A stretch of 64,000 bases of DNA from Bog-756 sp963703145 (GTDB lineage: Bacteria > Actinomycetota > Acidimicrobiia > Acidimicrobiales > RAAP-2): the NCBI GenBank assembly GCA_963703145.1, contig OY969793.1, positions 1,364,001 through 1,428,000 of the forward strand. Direction: 5' to 3'. Below the pieces are notes generated by a model. That model was given only the letters and a program-made list of their open reading frames with translations, was not told the DNA's origin and did no database searches. The translations under genes and the position numbers were made by a program. Positions 24,869-34,355 of the stretch are shown here, piece after piece. Positions within the stretch are counted from its first letter, which is position 1, and each line of letters opens with the position of its first letter.

Positions 24869-24905
24869 CCACTCGCAGCACCCATCGACGGAACAGGAGC
24901 ACAGC

Positions 24906-25841
24906 ATGAAGATCGCCATGATCGGCCTCGGCAAGATGGGGGCCAACATGTCCCAGCGCCTGATCGAGCACGGGCACGAGGTCGTCGCCTTCGACCTGTC
25001 CGACAAGGCACGGTCGGCGGCGGCCGGGTTCGGCGCCGATCCGGCCACCACCCTCCAGGAGGTGGCCACCAAGCTCAGCGCGCCGCGAGTGGCCTGGGTC
25101 ATGGTCCCGGCCGGGGCGCCGACCAACGACACCATCACCACCCTGGCCGGACTGTTCGAGCCGGGAGACGTCATCATCGACGGCGGTAATTCCAACTACA
25201 AAGAGACCGCACCCCTGGTGGACCAGCTGGCCGCCCAGGGCGTCGCCCTGGTCGACGCCGGGACCTCGGGTGGAATCTGGGGCCTGAAGGAGGGGTACTG
25301 CCTGATGGTCGGGGGAACCAAGGAGGCGGTCAAGGTGGCCGAGCCGATCTTCGTCGATCTCGCCCCCGAGGGCGGCTACGCCCATGTGGGGCCGCCGGGA
25401 GCCGGCCACTTCGTCAAGATGGTCCACAACGGCATCGAGTACGGCCTCATGCAGGCCTATGCCGAGGGGTTCGAGATCATGTCCGAGGCGCCCGAGTTCG
25501 ACCTCGACCTCCACGAGATCTCGGCCATCTGGCGGTACGGGTCGGTGGTGCGCAGCTGGCTCTTGGAGCTGGCCGAGCGGGCCCTGCGCCCCGAGTCGGG
25601 CTTCGAGAACATCGAGGCCGTGGTGAGCGACTCCGGCGAGGGGCGCTGGACGGTCGAAGAGGCCATCAACCGCGGCGTGTCCGCACCCGTGATCTCCTCG
25701 GCCCTCTTCGCCCGGTTCGCCTCCCAGAAGAAGGACGCCTTCGGGCTGCGCCTGGTGTCGGCCCTCCGCAACCAGTTCGGTGGGCACGCCTTCACCACGG
25801 CCGACGGTTCCCAGGGCGGCGAGACGTTCACCCCCAAATGA
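24906..25841 (+). CDS. gnd: 6-phosphogluconate dehydrogenase, short type
   Basis: This enzyme oxidatively decarboxylates 6-phosphogluconate to ribulose 5-phosphate. The protein is 311 residues, the short form (the common form is about 470), with the Rossmann motif GLGKMGANMS (8-17), IIDGGNSNYKET, the signature VDAGTSGGIWGLKEGYC and the catalytic-lysine region GHFVKMVHNGIEYG. Short forms often prefer NAD, but the coenzyme cannot be settled from the sequence. AACAGGAGCA precedes the ATG. Its stop overlaps the zwf start by 4 nt, so the two oxidative enzymes are translationally coupled. Confidence 0.95.
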   Translation: MKIAMIGLGKMGANMSQRLIEHGHEVVAFDLSDKARSAAAGFGADPATTLQEVATKLSAPRVAWVMVPAGAPTNDTITTLAGLFEPGDVIIDGGNSNYKETAPLVDQLAAQGVALVDAGTSGGIWGLKEGYCLMVGGTKEAVKVAEPIFVDLAPEGGYAHVGPPGAGHFVKMVHNGIEYGLMQAYAEGFEIMSEAPEFDLDLHEISAIWRYGSVVRSWLLELAERALRPESGFENIEAVVSDSGEGRWTVEEAINRGVSAPVISSALFARFASQKKDAFGLRLVSALRNQFGGHAFTTADGSQGGETFTPK

Positions 25842-27442
25842 GCACGGACAGCGACAACGGCACCGGGCCGTCCACACCGGGACGGGCCACGGGCAAGCGG
25901 CGCTCGCTGCCCCCGGTCCTGTCCAAGGCCCCACCGGTGGCCATGGTCATCTTCGGGGCGTCGGGAGACCTGACCCACCGCAAGATCCTCCCGGCCCTGT
26001 CCCGTCTGGCCGACCGGGGCGTGCTCGACGACGGGTTCACGATCATCGGTGTGGCCCGCACGGTGTGGACCGATGAGGAGTTCCAGGCCAAGGTGGCCGA
26101 GTCGACCCCCGAGGGTGGGCCCAAGTGGAAGGCCCTGACCGAGCGCTTCAAGTACGTGGCCGGCGAATACGACCATCCCGACACCTTCAGCCAGCTGAAG
26201 GACCACCTGGACGAGGCGGACCGGATCGACGGGACCGACGGGAACCGCCTCTACTACCTGGCCACCATCCCCAGCGTGTTCGGCCTGGTGGCCGGCGCCC
26301 TCCGCGACCACGCCTGCACCCGGCCGCCTGAGGGCGGCTCCTTCGTCCGGGTGGTGGTGGAGAAGCCCTTCGGACGGGATCTCGAATCGGCCAACGCCCT
26401 CAATGAGCAGATGCACGCCGCCTTCGAGGAGAGCCAGATCTACCGGATCGACCACTACATGGGCAAAGAAACCGTGCAGAACGTCCTGGCCCTCCGCTTC
26501 GCCAACGCCATCTTCGAGCCCATCTGGAACCACCGTTACGTGGAGCAGGTCCAGGTGACCGTGGCCGAGAGCCTGGGGGTCGAACACCGGGGCGGCTTCT
26601 ACGAGACGGCCGGAGCGCTGCGCGACATCGTCCAGAACCACGTGATGCAGGTGCTGGCCCTCACCCTCATGGAGTCCCCCACCAGCACCGACGCGGACCG
26701 GATCCGCGACGAGAAGGTCAAGCTCCTCCAGGCCATCGACATCCCCACGCCGGACGAGGCAGTGGACAAGTCGGTCCGGGGCCAGTACACGGCAGGAACC
26801 ATCGACGGGAAGCCGGTCATCGGCTACCGCGAGGAGGAGGACGTCGCCCCCGACAGCCAGACCGAGACCTATCTGGCCCTCCGCCTGCGGGTAGAGAACT
26901 GGCGGTGGGCCGGCGTCCCCATCTACGTGCGAACCGGCAAGCGACTCCCCGCCCGGGTCACCGAGGTGGCCCTGACCTTCCGCCAGGTGCCGTTCCTGCT
27001 GTTCGACCACCGCACGAGCCGCGACCTGCGCCCCAACACACTGATCCTGCGGATCCAGCCCGACGAGGGGATCAGCCTGGAGTTCGGGGCCAAGGTCCCC
27101 GGCGAGAAGTTCCACATCCGGTCGGTGGCCATGGACTTCAACTACGACGAGGCGTTCGCCGGGGCCGAGGCGGCCGATGGCTACGAGCGGCTGATCCACG
27201 ACGCCATGGTCGGGGACGCCACGCTGTTCATCCGCTCCGACGAGGTCCAACAGGCCTGGAAGATCGTCGACCCCTACCTGCAGGCGTGGTCGGAACCCGG
27301 AGGCGCCATGCACACCTACCCGGCCGGGACCTGGGGCCCCCACATGGCCGATCTCCTGGTGGAGCGCTCCGGGGACGAGTGGCGCAACCCGGTGATCGAC
27401 CTCGAGTTGAGCGGGGGCCGGTTGACCGAGCTCCCCCAATGA
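25838..27442 (+). CDS. zwf: Glucose-6-phosphate 1-dehydrogenase
   Basis: Zwf starts the oxidative pentose-phosphate branch and makes NADPH. The 534-residue protein has a basic N-terminal extension (1-33), the coenzyme motif IFGASGDLTHRK (38-49), the active-site signature RIDHYMGKE (about 204-212) and the substrate-binding VEKPFGRDL. No opcA, the redox-sensing partner that usually follows zwf in actinobacteria, is present; pgl follows directly. Confidence 0.97.
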   Translation: MSTDSDNGTGPSTPGRATGKRRSLPPVLSKAPPVAMVIFGASGDLTHRKILPALSRLADRGVLDDGFTIIGVARTVWTDEEFQAKVAESTPEGGPKWKALTERFKYVAGEYDHPDTFSQLKDHLDEADRIDGTDGNRLYYLATIPSVFGLVAGALRDHACTRPPEGGSFVRVVVEKPFGRDLESANALNEQMHAAFEESQIYRIDHYMGKETVQNVLALRFANAIFEPIWNHRYVEQVQVTVAESLGVEHRGGFYETAGALRDIVQNHVMQVLALTLMESPTSTDADRIRDEKVKLLQAIDIPTPDEAVDKSVRGQYTAGTIDGKPVIGYREEEDVAPDSQTETYLALRLRVENWRWAGVPIYVRTGKRLPARVTEVALTFRQVPFLLFDHRTSRDLRPNTLILRIQPDEGISLEFGAKVPGEKFHIRSVAMDFNYDEAFAGAEAADGYERLIHDAMVGDATLFIRSDEVQQAWKIVDPYLQAWSEPGGAMHTYPAGTWGPHMADLLVERSGDEWRNPVIDLELSGGRLTELPQ

Positions 27443-27467
27443 CCGACCGGTTCTGGGGGGCGGCCCG

Positions 27468-28184
27468 GTGAGAGGGACCGTTGAGTTGGTGCAGTCGGTG
27501 CCCGAGGCCTTCGCCCGGCTGGTGGCCGACGCCATCGGTGACGCCGCCGCCGGACCCGGTGCCGAGCCGTTCTCGCTCTTCTGCTCGGGCGGATCGACGG
27601 CGCAGGCCTGCTACCAGAGGCTGGCCGGACTCAGCACCGAGCGGGGACTCAGCTGGGGCCGAGTGGGCGTCTATCTGGGCGACGAGCGGTGTGTTCCACC
27701 CGACCACCCCGACTCCAACCACGCCATGATCGCCCGGACCCTGCTCGACGTCGTCGGCCCAGTGGGCGCAGATCATCCGATGTACCGCTCCGGCCCGCCC
27801 GGCGCCGCGGCCGCCGACTACCAGACCCTCGTCGCCGGGCTGCCCGCGATCGACCTCGTCCACCTGGGCCTCGGGCCCGACGGCCACACCGCCTCGCTCT
27901 TCCCCGACTCCGACGCCCTGGCCATCGAGGACCCGGCCGTGTTGGTGGTGGCCAACCGGGACCCCAACGCCAACAACCCCCACGACCGGATCACCCTCAC
28001 CTTCCCCGGCATCGCCCGGGCCCGACTGGTCGTGTTCACGGTGGCGGGGGCGTCCAAACAGCAGGCATTCGAGCGGATCGTGGCCGGCGAGGACCTCCCC
28101 GGTGGCCGGGTCGACGCCGAGCAGGTGGTCTGGCTGGTCGATCACGACGCCGCCGGGCCTGACGTCGTGGCTTCGGGGTCATAG
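27468..28184 (+). CDS. pgl: 6-phosphogluconolactonase
   Basis: Pgl hydrolyses 6-phosphogluconolactone to 6-phosphogluconate, between the Zwf and Gnd steps. The 238-residue protein is of the DevB/SugarP isomerase-like family, with FSLFCSGGSTAQACY, VYLGDERCVPPDHPDSNH (signature 1) and HLGLGPDGHTASLFP (signature 2). The start is GTG 27468, 26 nt after the zwf stop. An ATG overlapping the zwf stop leads to a TGA after ten codons and is not the start. It ends the operon. Confidence 0.95.
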   Translation: MRGTVELVQSVPEAFARLVADAIGDAAAGPGAEPFSLFCSGGSTAQACYQRLAGLSTERGLSWGRVGVYLGDERCVPPDHPDSNHAMIARTLLDVVGPVGADHPMYRSGPPGAAAADYQTLVAGLPAIDLVHLGLGPDGHTASLFPDSDALAIEDPAVLVVANRDPNANNPHDRITLTFPGIARARLVVFTVAGASKQQAFERIVAGEDLPGGRVDAEQVVWLVDHDAAGPDVVASGS

Positions 28185-28216
28185 GTACATCCGGACGCCC
28201 GTCAGGGCTCCTCCGG

Positions 28217-28274
28217 TAAGGTGTCGCCGATGCTCGTGGACCCCGGTTCCCTGACCCCTGACTCGATGGTCTGA
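28217..28274 (+). promoter_or_regulatory. fbiC promoter with 14-codon upstream ORF
   Basis: TAAGGT (28217-28222) is a -10 hexamer 7 nt before an ATG at 28230 that opens a 14-codon frame (MLVDPGSLTPDSMV) ending at 28274, 4 nt before the fbiC ATG. It may be a leader peptide, or the true fbiC N-terminus shifted out of frame by another indel. Confidence 0.35.
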
Positions 28275-28278
28275 GCCG

Positions 28279-30643
28279 ATGGTCCCCACCGTGGCCCTGC
28301 CCCTGTCGGAGGCAGCCGTCGACGAGCTGGTCTCGACACCGCTCGAGGGACTGCAGGTCCGGGCCGACGAGGTTCGGCGCCTGGCGCACGGCAACCGCAT
28401 CACGTTCTCCCCCAAGGTCTTCATCCCCTTGACCATGCTGTGCCGGGACCGGTGCGGCTACTGCACGTTCGCCAAGGCGCCGGCCCGACTGGAGTCGCCC
28501 TACCTCTCCCTCGACCAGGTGCTGGACATCGCCCGGGCCGGACGGGCTGCCGGATGCCACGAGGCACTGTTCACCCTCGGCGAAGGCCCCGAGGATCGCT
28601 ACCCCGATGCCCGTCAGTGGCTCGACGACCACGGGTACGGGTCCACCGTCGACTATCTGGTGGCAGCGTGCCGGGCCGTGCTCGAAGAGACCGGGCTGCT
28701 GCCCCACGCCAATGCCGGTGCCCTCAGCCTGGAGGAGATGACCGCGCTCCGGGCCGTCACGGCCAGCCAGGGGATGATGATCGAGTCGGTCAATCCCGAC
28801 CTTGCCGCCCACCGCTCCGCCCCCGACAAGGACCCGGCCCGGCGGCTGGCCACGCTCGATGCGGCCGGTCAGGCCGGCATCCCCTTCACCACCGGCCTGC
28901 TGGTGGGCATCGGTGAGTCCCGTGCCGATCGCCTGGCGACCCTCGAGGCCATCGCCGCCAGCCACGCCCGGCACGGTCACGTCCAAGAGGTGATCGTCCA
29001 GAATTTCCTGCCCAAGCCCGGAACGTCGATGCACCGCTCCCCGCCGTGTCCCACCGACGAGTTCCTGTGGACCATCGCTGTGGCCCGGCTGGTCCTCCCA
29101 GCCGACATCCACCTCCAGGCACCACCCAACCTGTCCGACGAGCTGGCCCCGCTCATGGCCTCGGGCATCGACGACTGGGGCGGCGTCTCCCCGGTGACAG
29201 CCGACCATGTCAACCCCGAGCGGGCGTGGCCCGCGCTCGGCATCCTGCGCGGCGCCACCGAGGCGGCCGGCTTCACGCTGGCCCCTCGGCTCACGCTCTA
29301 TCCCACCTTCGCCCTCGACCCCGACCGGTGGCTCGACGACGCCATGCGCTTCCCCGTCCTCGACGCGTCCGACGCCGAGGGGCTCGGCCGGGACCATCCC
29401 TGGTGCTCGGGTGGCGAGATCGCACCGCCCGCCCTGCTGGGTGGCGCCCCGCCCGCAGGCAGTCCCACTCCCCCACCGATGGCAACTGTCGCCACCACGT
29501 CCGGTGCGGTGGGCGACGTGCTCGCCGGTGTGCTCGCCGGCGAGACGGTCGGAGAGGACGAGATCGTTACGCTGTTCAGCGCCCGGGGCCGAGAGGTACG
29601 GGCCGTGGCCGAGGTCGCCGACCAGTTGCGGGAGGAGGCCGTCGGGGACGAGGTCACCTACGTCGCCAACCGCAACATCAACTACACCAACGTCTGCACC
29701 TTCAAGTGCAAATTCTGTGCCTTCTCCAAAGGCCCTCTCTCCCTCAACCTGCGGGGCAAGCCCTACCTCTTGGACCTCAGCGAGATCTCCGACCGGGTGC
29801 GCGAGGCCGAGTCCCTGGGGGCCACCGAGGTGTGCCTGCAGGGTGGGATCCACCCCAACTTCGACGGCGAGTACTACCTCGACGTGATCAAGGCGGTCCG
29901 TGAGGCCTCGGCCACCATCCACATCCACGGCTTCACCGCTCTCGAGGTCACCGAAGGGGCACGCCGGTCCGGCATGCCGCTGGCCGACTACCTCGTCTTG
30001 TTGCGTGACGCCGGCCTCAAGACCATCCCCGGCACGGCAGCCGAGATCCTGGACGACCCGGTCCGCGCCATCCTGTGCCCCGACAAGATCTCGACCGACG
30101 AATGGCTGTTCGCCCACCGGACCGCCCACGGCGTGGGCCTGCGCTCCAATGTGACCATCATGTTCGGCGCCGTCGAGCAGCCGCGATCTTGGGCCCGTCA
30201 TCTGGTGGTGACCCGGGACCTCCGAGCGCGAGACCGGCGGCTTCACCGAGTTCGTGCCCCTGCCCTTCGTCCACATGGCAACGCCTATCTATCTGCAGCG
30301 CAAGTCGCGGCGGGGGCCCACCTTCCGCGAGACGCTGCTGATGCACGCCGTCGGGCGGATCGCCTACCGGGGGGCGATCGACAACATCCAGATCAGTTGG
30401 GTGAAGATGGGTGCCGACGGCGTCCGCCAGATCCTGCGGGCCGGCGTGAACGATCTGGGCGGCACCCTGATGGACGAGAACATCTCACGGGCGGCCGGTG
30501 CCAGTCACGGCCAGATGATGGATGCCGAGCAATTCTCCGCCATCGTCACGCCGCTGGGCCGGACCCTGGCCCAGCGCACCACCCTCTACGGCCGGGTGAC
30601 GGGTCGGGGCCCCGAGAGCGAAGTGCTGGCCGCCGCCAACTGA
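28279..30643 (+). CDS. fbiC: FO synthase FbiC (fused CofG/CofH), with an apparent frameshift
   Basis: FbiC makes FO, the deazaflavin precursor of coenzyme F420, from tyrosine and a pyrimidine intermediate. Two radical-SAM modules are visible: CofG with Cys55, Cys59 and Cys62 in LCRDRCGYCTF, and CofH with Cys473, Cys477 and Cys480 in VCTFKCKFCAF. At about 30222 the frame breaks after VVTRDL; one base fewer (or two more) restores ERETGGFTEFVPLPF and the conserved C-terminus ending at 30643, giving 787 residues. Without correction it would read through into the next gene as one long chimera. A candidate promoter and short ORF lie upstream. Confidence 0.93.
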
Positions 30644-31737
30644 TGACCTCGGGATCCGGCGGAGCCCGGCCACGCCCGGGCTCGACAGATGGGCCGGCCG
30701 GCGGGGCGACGACGTCGGACACGGTGGCAGCGGCTGTCGACCGACTGGCCGAGACCCTCTCCACCAGCGAATCATCGGCGGCCCAGCGGCGCCTGTACCG
30801 CTCGATGCTGGAGACCGTGGCCGGCCTGGCCGCAGAGGGAACCGAGGTGATCGACCTCAAGGTGGCCGATTCGGCCCTGGCTGAGATGGCCGAGGCCTTC
30901 CGGGTGTTCCGGCCCTACCGCCACGAGCGCAAGGTCACCATCTTCGGATCCGCACGCACCGAGCCGGACCATCCCGCCTACCGGTGCACCCGGGACCTGG
31001 CCGCCTCCATGGCCGGAGCGGATTGGATGGTTGTGACCGGGGCCGGTCCGGGGATCATGGCCGCCGGCATGGAGGGCGCCGGTCGAGAGAAGTCCATTGG
31101 CGTGAACATCCGCCTCCCCTTCGAGCAGGGGGCCAACACCTTCATCGCCCAGGACCCGAAACTCGTCGAGATGCGCTACTTCTTCACCCGGAAGCTCATG
31201 TTGATCAAAGAGTCGGATGCCTATGTCGTCCTGCCGGGGGGATTCGGCACCCTGGACGAGGGCTATGAGCTCCTCACCCTCCTCCAGACGGGCAAGGCCG
31301 AGCCGGCTCCGGTGGTCATGCTCGACGTGCCGGACGGCACGTACTGGAGCGGCTGGGACGAGTTCCTCCGCACCAAGGTCGAGCCCCGCGGACTGGTGTC
31401 ACCCGACGACCGGTCACTGTTCATGATCACCAACGACGTGGTGGAGGCCACCGAGGAGATCCTCGGCTTCTACCGCAACTACCAGTCGTGCCGGTGGGTG
31501 GGCGACCTCCTGGTCATGCGCATGCTCCGGGCACCCTCTCCCTCGCTGCTGGCCGAGCTCAATGGATCATTCGGCGACATCGTGGCCAGTGGCTCGATGC
31601 GCCTGTCCAAGCCCCTGCCCCCCGAGCGGTCCGACGGCGAACACCTCGACCTCGCCCGGCTGGTGTTCCGGTTCGACAAGACCCACTACGGTCGCCTGCG
31701 CCAACTGATCGACACCCTCAACGCCATCCCCGTCTAG
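30643..31737 (+). CDS. LOG-family (lysine decarboxylase-like) protein
   Basis: The 364-residue protein has the LOG nucleotide-phosphate hydrolase fold: FGSARTEPDHP, VVTGAGPGIMAAGMEGA and the signature PGGFGTLDEGYELLTLLQTGK. Small LOG proteins release cytokinin bases from nucleotide monophosphates, but long forms like this have an extra N-terminal region (1-90) and a C-terminal region (270-364) and may act on other nucleotides. Its ATG overlaps the fbiC TGA (TGATG), so it is translationally coupled to fbiC. A link with F420 synthesis is possible but unproved. Confidence 0.88.
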   Translation: MTSGSGGARPRPGSTDGPAGGATTSDTVAAAVDRLAETLSTSESSAAQRRLYRSMLETVAGLAAEGTEVIDLKVADSALAEMAEAFRVFRPYRHERKVTIFGSARTEPDHPAYRCTRDLAASMAGADWMVVTGAGPGIMAAGMEGAGREKSIGVNIRLPFEQGANTFIAQDPKLVEMRYFFTRKLMLIKESDAYVVLPGGFGTLDEGYELLTLLQTGKAEPAPVVMLDVPDGTYWSGWDEFLRTKVEPRGLVSPDDRSLFMITNDVVEATEEILGFYRNYQSCRWVGDLLVMRMLRAPSPSLLAELNGSFGDIVASGSMRLSKPLPPERSDGEHLDLARLVFRFDKTHYGRLRQLIDTLNAIPV

Positions 31738-31751
31738 GCGTGGTGACGGGG
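31728..31751 (+). terminator. Hairpin at the end of the LOG gene
   Basis: CCCCGTC and GACGGGG pair around a 10-nt loop that begins with the TAG stop codon. There is no T-run, so it is at best a weak intrinsic terminator. Confidence 0.35.
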
Positions 31752-32245
31752 GAGGTCATTGACTCGATCGATGGGAGGCGTGCCCCCAAGTTGTGTGGCC
31801 ACACCGTTCGGGCCCTGGTACTAGCGGTATCGGGGGACGACCCGGGACAGCTGTGCGGGATCCACGCCCAGTCGGTCGATCACGGAAGGACGGGGGTCCG
31901 CACGATGGATCCACACCCACCGTGGATCGACGCGATGGTCGTCACCCGGCTCCGAGCGTGCCGGTGGCGATCGTCAACTTCTTGAGTCCGCCGGTACCAG
32001 GCTGCCCCTTGGTCTTGGGCGTGCAATTGACTCCCAACTGGGCGGGTGTCTCGGTGGACTGACCCGCCAGCAAGATCCCGGTCCCGCCACTCGTAAACGA
32101 ACCGGTCCTCTCGTCATGCCAAGTGGTCCGACCCGAGAGGGACCCAAGGTTGAGCCGCCCAGTCCTACTAGCTGCAGTATCACCCCGCACTCCCCTCACC
32201 GCAACCGATGCTGACAGACGGGTCACCCGCTGGCGTTTGCTACTA
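31738..32245. other. 508-nt region without an assignable gene; possible gene remnant
   Basis: Between the LOG gene and a convergent small gene there is no intact recognisable ORF. On the minus strand, about 31942-32160 reads as plausible protein with less GC-biased codons (GSLSGRTTWHDERTGSFTSG, then LGVNCTPKTKGQPGTGG and KKLTIATGTLGAG-stop), like the C-terminal end of a secreted protein without its beginning. A perfect hairpin GATCCAC/GTGGATC lies at 31908-31928, and three CTA-CTAG-like motifs occur near 31820, 32166 and 32240. Confidence 0.45.
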
Positions 32246-32485
32246 CTAGGGGCCCTCGTCGAAGGCCACTCCCGAGGCCGGGGGACCGGCGAGGAGCTGT
32301 GCCGCCTTCTCCACGGACCGCCGAGCCCGGGTGATCCGCTTCTCCTCGGCGGCCATGAGGGGGTCGGGCTGTCCACCCGAGCGCACGGCGTCGGCCGCCT
32401 CCCGCAGTCGGTCGAGGGCCAGGTCGGCCAACTCGTCGCTGATCGACGACAGCCGCTCGGCGATGTCCGCGGGGTCTGTCGCCAT
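32246..32485 (-). CDS. Small helical protein downstream of acyl-CoA synthetase
   Basis: This 79-residue, charged, all-helical protein (IAERLSSISDELADLALDRL, later RITRARRSVEKAAQLL) has no family I can name. It starts 6 nt after the stop of the acyl-CoA synthetase gene, so it is cotranscribed with it. The regular heptad-like pattern suggests a coiled coil. The reading is supported by position and composition rather than by a recognised domain. Confidence 0.65.
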   Translation of the reverse strand: MATDPADIAERLSSISDELADLALDRLREAADAVRSGGQPDPLMAAEEKRITRARRSVEKAAQLLAGPPASGVAFDEGP

Positions 32486-32490
32486 GCGGA

Positions 32491-34125
32491 TCAGCGGGCC
32501 GCCCGGATCTCGACCTCGACCACCTCGAACTCACCGTCGGCGTAGCGGGAACGCAAGCCCTTCTTGTCGAACTTGCCCACGCTGGTCTTGGGGACCTCGT
32601 CGATGAACACCCACCGCTCCGGCAGCCACCACCGGCTCACCCGCTCGGTGAGGAAGGACACCAGCTCGTCAGCGGTGGCCGGCGCGTCCTGCTCCAGCAC
32701 CACAGCCACCAGCGGCCGCTCGCTCCAGCGCTCGTCGGGCACCGCGATGACCGCGGCCTCGACGACACTCGGGTGGGCCATCACCTCGTTCTCCAGCTCG
32801 ACCGAGGAGATCCACTCGCCGCCGGACTTGATCACGTCCTTGGTCCGGTCGCTGATCTGCATGTAGCCCAGGCCGTCGAGCGATCCGATGTCGCCGGTCC
32901 GCAGCCAACCGTCGTGGAAGCGCTCTGGGGTCGGCTCCCCGTAGTAGGAGCCGGTGATCCACGGGCCGCGCACCTCGAACTCACCCACCGACTCACCGTC
33001 GTTGGGGAGAGTGGTCCCGTCCTCATGCACCACCCGCACCTCGACACCGGCGACCACCCGGCCGGTCTTCGACCGCCACTCGATCTCCTCCTCGGGCGCC
33101 ACGCCCCGGGGAGGCAGGGCCAACGAGCAGATCGGGCTGGTCTCGGTCATGCCCCACCCCTGGACCAGCTGGACGCCGAGCTCATCACGGAACCCCTCGA
33201 TCAGCTGGCGGGGGACGGCTGCGCCACCGGCGGTGATCATGCGCAGCGAGGAGAGGTCGACGTCGTTGGCCCGGGAGTAGCGCAGCACGTCGCTCCAGAT
33301 GGTCGGCACCCCGGCCGACAGGGTCGGACGATGCCGGGCGATGGTAGCGATGAGCGGTGCGGCCTGGAGGAACTGCTGGGGCATCACGAGGTCGGCGCCG
33401 GTCATGAACGCCGCGTAGGGGGTTCCCCACGCATTGGCGTGGAACATGGGGACGATCGAGAGCACCCGGTCCCGGTCCGAGATCCCGAGCGCCGATCCCG
33501 AGGTCACAGCGAAGGAGTGCAGGTAGGTGGAGCGGTGGCTGTAGACGACGCCCTTCGGATTGCCGGTGGTACCCGACGTGTAACACATGGCTGCGGCCTG
33601 GCGCTCGTCGAAGCTGGGCCAGTCGTAGCCCGGTTCCTCGGCGCCCAGCAGCTCCTCGTAGGCGAGGGTCTCGCCCAGACTGGTGGTGTCACCGTCGCCG
33701 GCCACCACGATGTGCTTGACCGTGGTGAGCTGGTCGCGGACCCGAGCCAGCAGCGGGATGAGCGACCCGTCGACGATGATCACCTTGTCCTCGGCGTGGT
33801 TGATCACATAGGCCAGCTGCTCGGGGAACAGGCGGAGGTTCAGCGTGTGGAGGACCGCTCCCATGGAGGGGACGGCCAGGTATGCCTCCTGGTGGGTCTG
33901 GTTGTTCCACAGGAACGTGCCGACCCGGTCGCTGTCGCCCACGCCGAGCCGCCCGAGGGCCTTGGCCAGCCGCTCCGAGCGCTCGGCCACCTGGGTGAAG
34001 GACCCGGCAACGGACTCGCCCTCGGGCCCGACGATGGTGATGACCTGACTGTCGCCGTAGACCTGCTGGCCGTGGCGGAGAATGCCGCTGACCAACAGCG
34101 GAGCGTCCTGCATGGTACTGAGCAC
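32491..34125 (-). CDS. Long-chain fatty-acid-CoA ligase (AMP-binding)
   Basis: The 544-residue acyl-CoA synthetase activates a fatty acid to acyl-AMP and then acyl-CoA. The AMP-binding P-loop is YTSGTTGNPKGVVYSHRS, followed by the linker motif GWGMTETSP, the hinge GWLRTGDIG and the C-terminal KSGGEWISSVELEN with the catalytic lysine in SVGKFDKKGLR. The best match is the medium/long-chain type. I chose GTG 34125, since GGAGG lies about 7 nt upstream and a TATGCT -10 hexamer about 40 nt upstream; ATG 34113 is the alternative. Confidence 0.93.
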   Translation of the reverse strand: MLSTMQDAPLLVSGILRHGQQVYGDSQVITIVGPEGESVAGSFTQVAERSERLAKALGRLGVGDSDRVGTFLWNNQTHQEAYLAVPSMGAVLHTLNLRLFPEQLAYVINHAEDKVIIVDGSLIPLLARVRDQLTTVKHIVVAGDGDTTSLGETLAYEELLGAEEPGYDWPSFDERQAAAMCYTSGTTGNPKGVVYSHRSTYLHSFAVTSGSALGISDRDRVLSIVPMFHANAWGTPYAAFMTGADLVMPQQFLQAAPLIATIARHRPTLSAGVPTIWSDVLRYSRANDVDLSSLRMITAGGAAVPRQLIEGFRDELGVQLVQGWGMTETSPICSLALPPRGVAPEEEIEWRSKTGRVVAGVEVRVVHEDGTTLPNDGESVGEFEVRGPWITGSYYGEPTPERFHDGWLRTGDIGSLDGLGYMQISDRTKDVIKSGGEWISSVELENEVMAHPSVVEAAVIAVPDERWSERPLVAVVLEQDAPATADELVSFLTERVSRWWLPERWVFIDEVPKTSVGKFDKKGLRSRYADGEFEVVEVEIRAAR

Positions 34126-34167
34126 GATCGGTCCTCCCCTGTCCCCATCCGGATTCCCGGATGTCCG

Positions 34168-34173
34168 AGCATA
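34168..34173 (-). promoter_or_regulatory. -10 box TATGCT for the acyl-CoA synthetase gene
   Basis: TATGCT on the minus strand lies 42 nt before the GTG at 34125 and predicts a leader that includes the GGGGAGG ribosome binding site. It is identical to the hexamer before the DUF4193 gene. Confidence 0.4.
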
Positions 34174-34355
34174 CCGACCCCTGGTCGACCCCACCGAGCG
34201 AGCCGGGGCTTGCCCGGGCGCTCCTGCCGTGGTGGACTGCCCCCAGGGCTTCGCTGCGCGCCGGCCGGACACATCCTTCACGGATCCGATCGCCGGCCGC
34301 GGCCCCTCTGAGTCGCCCGCTCATCCCAATTCCCTGTGATGAGCGAGGTCGTGTG

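Noticed and set aside
28279..31737. A single 1,152-residue FbiC-LOG fusion protein
   Set aside because: The middle part (after VVTRDL) is not protein-like, and the conserved FbiC C-terminus is in another frame; the fusion results from a one-base indel.
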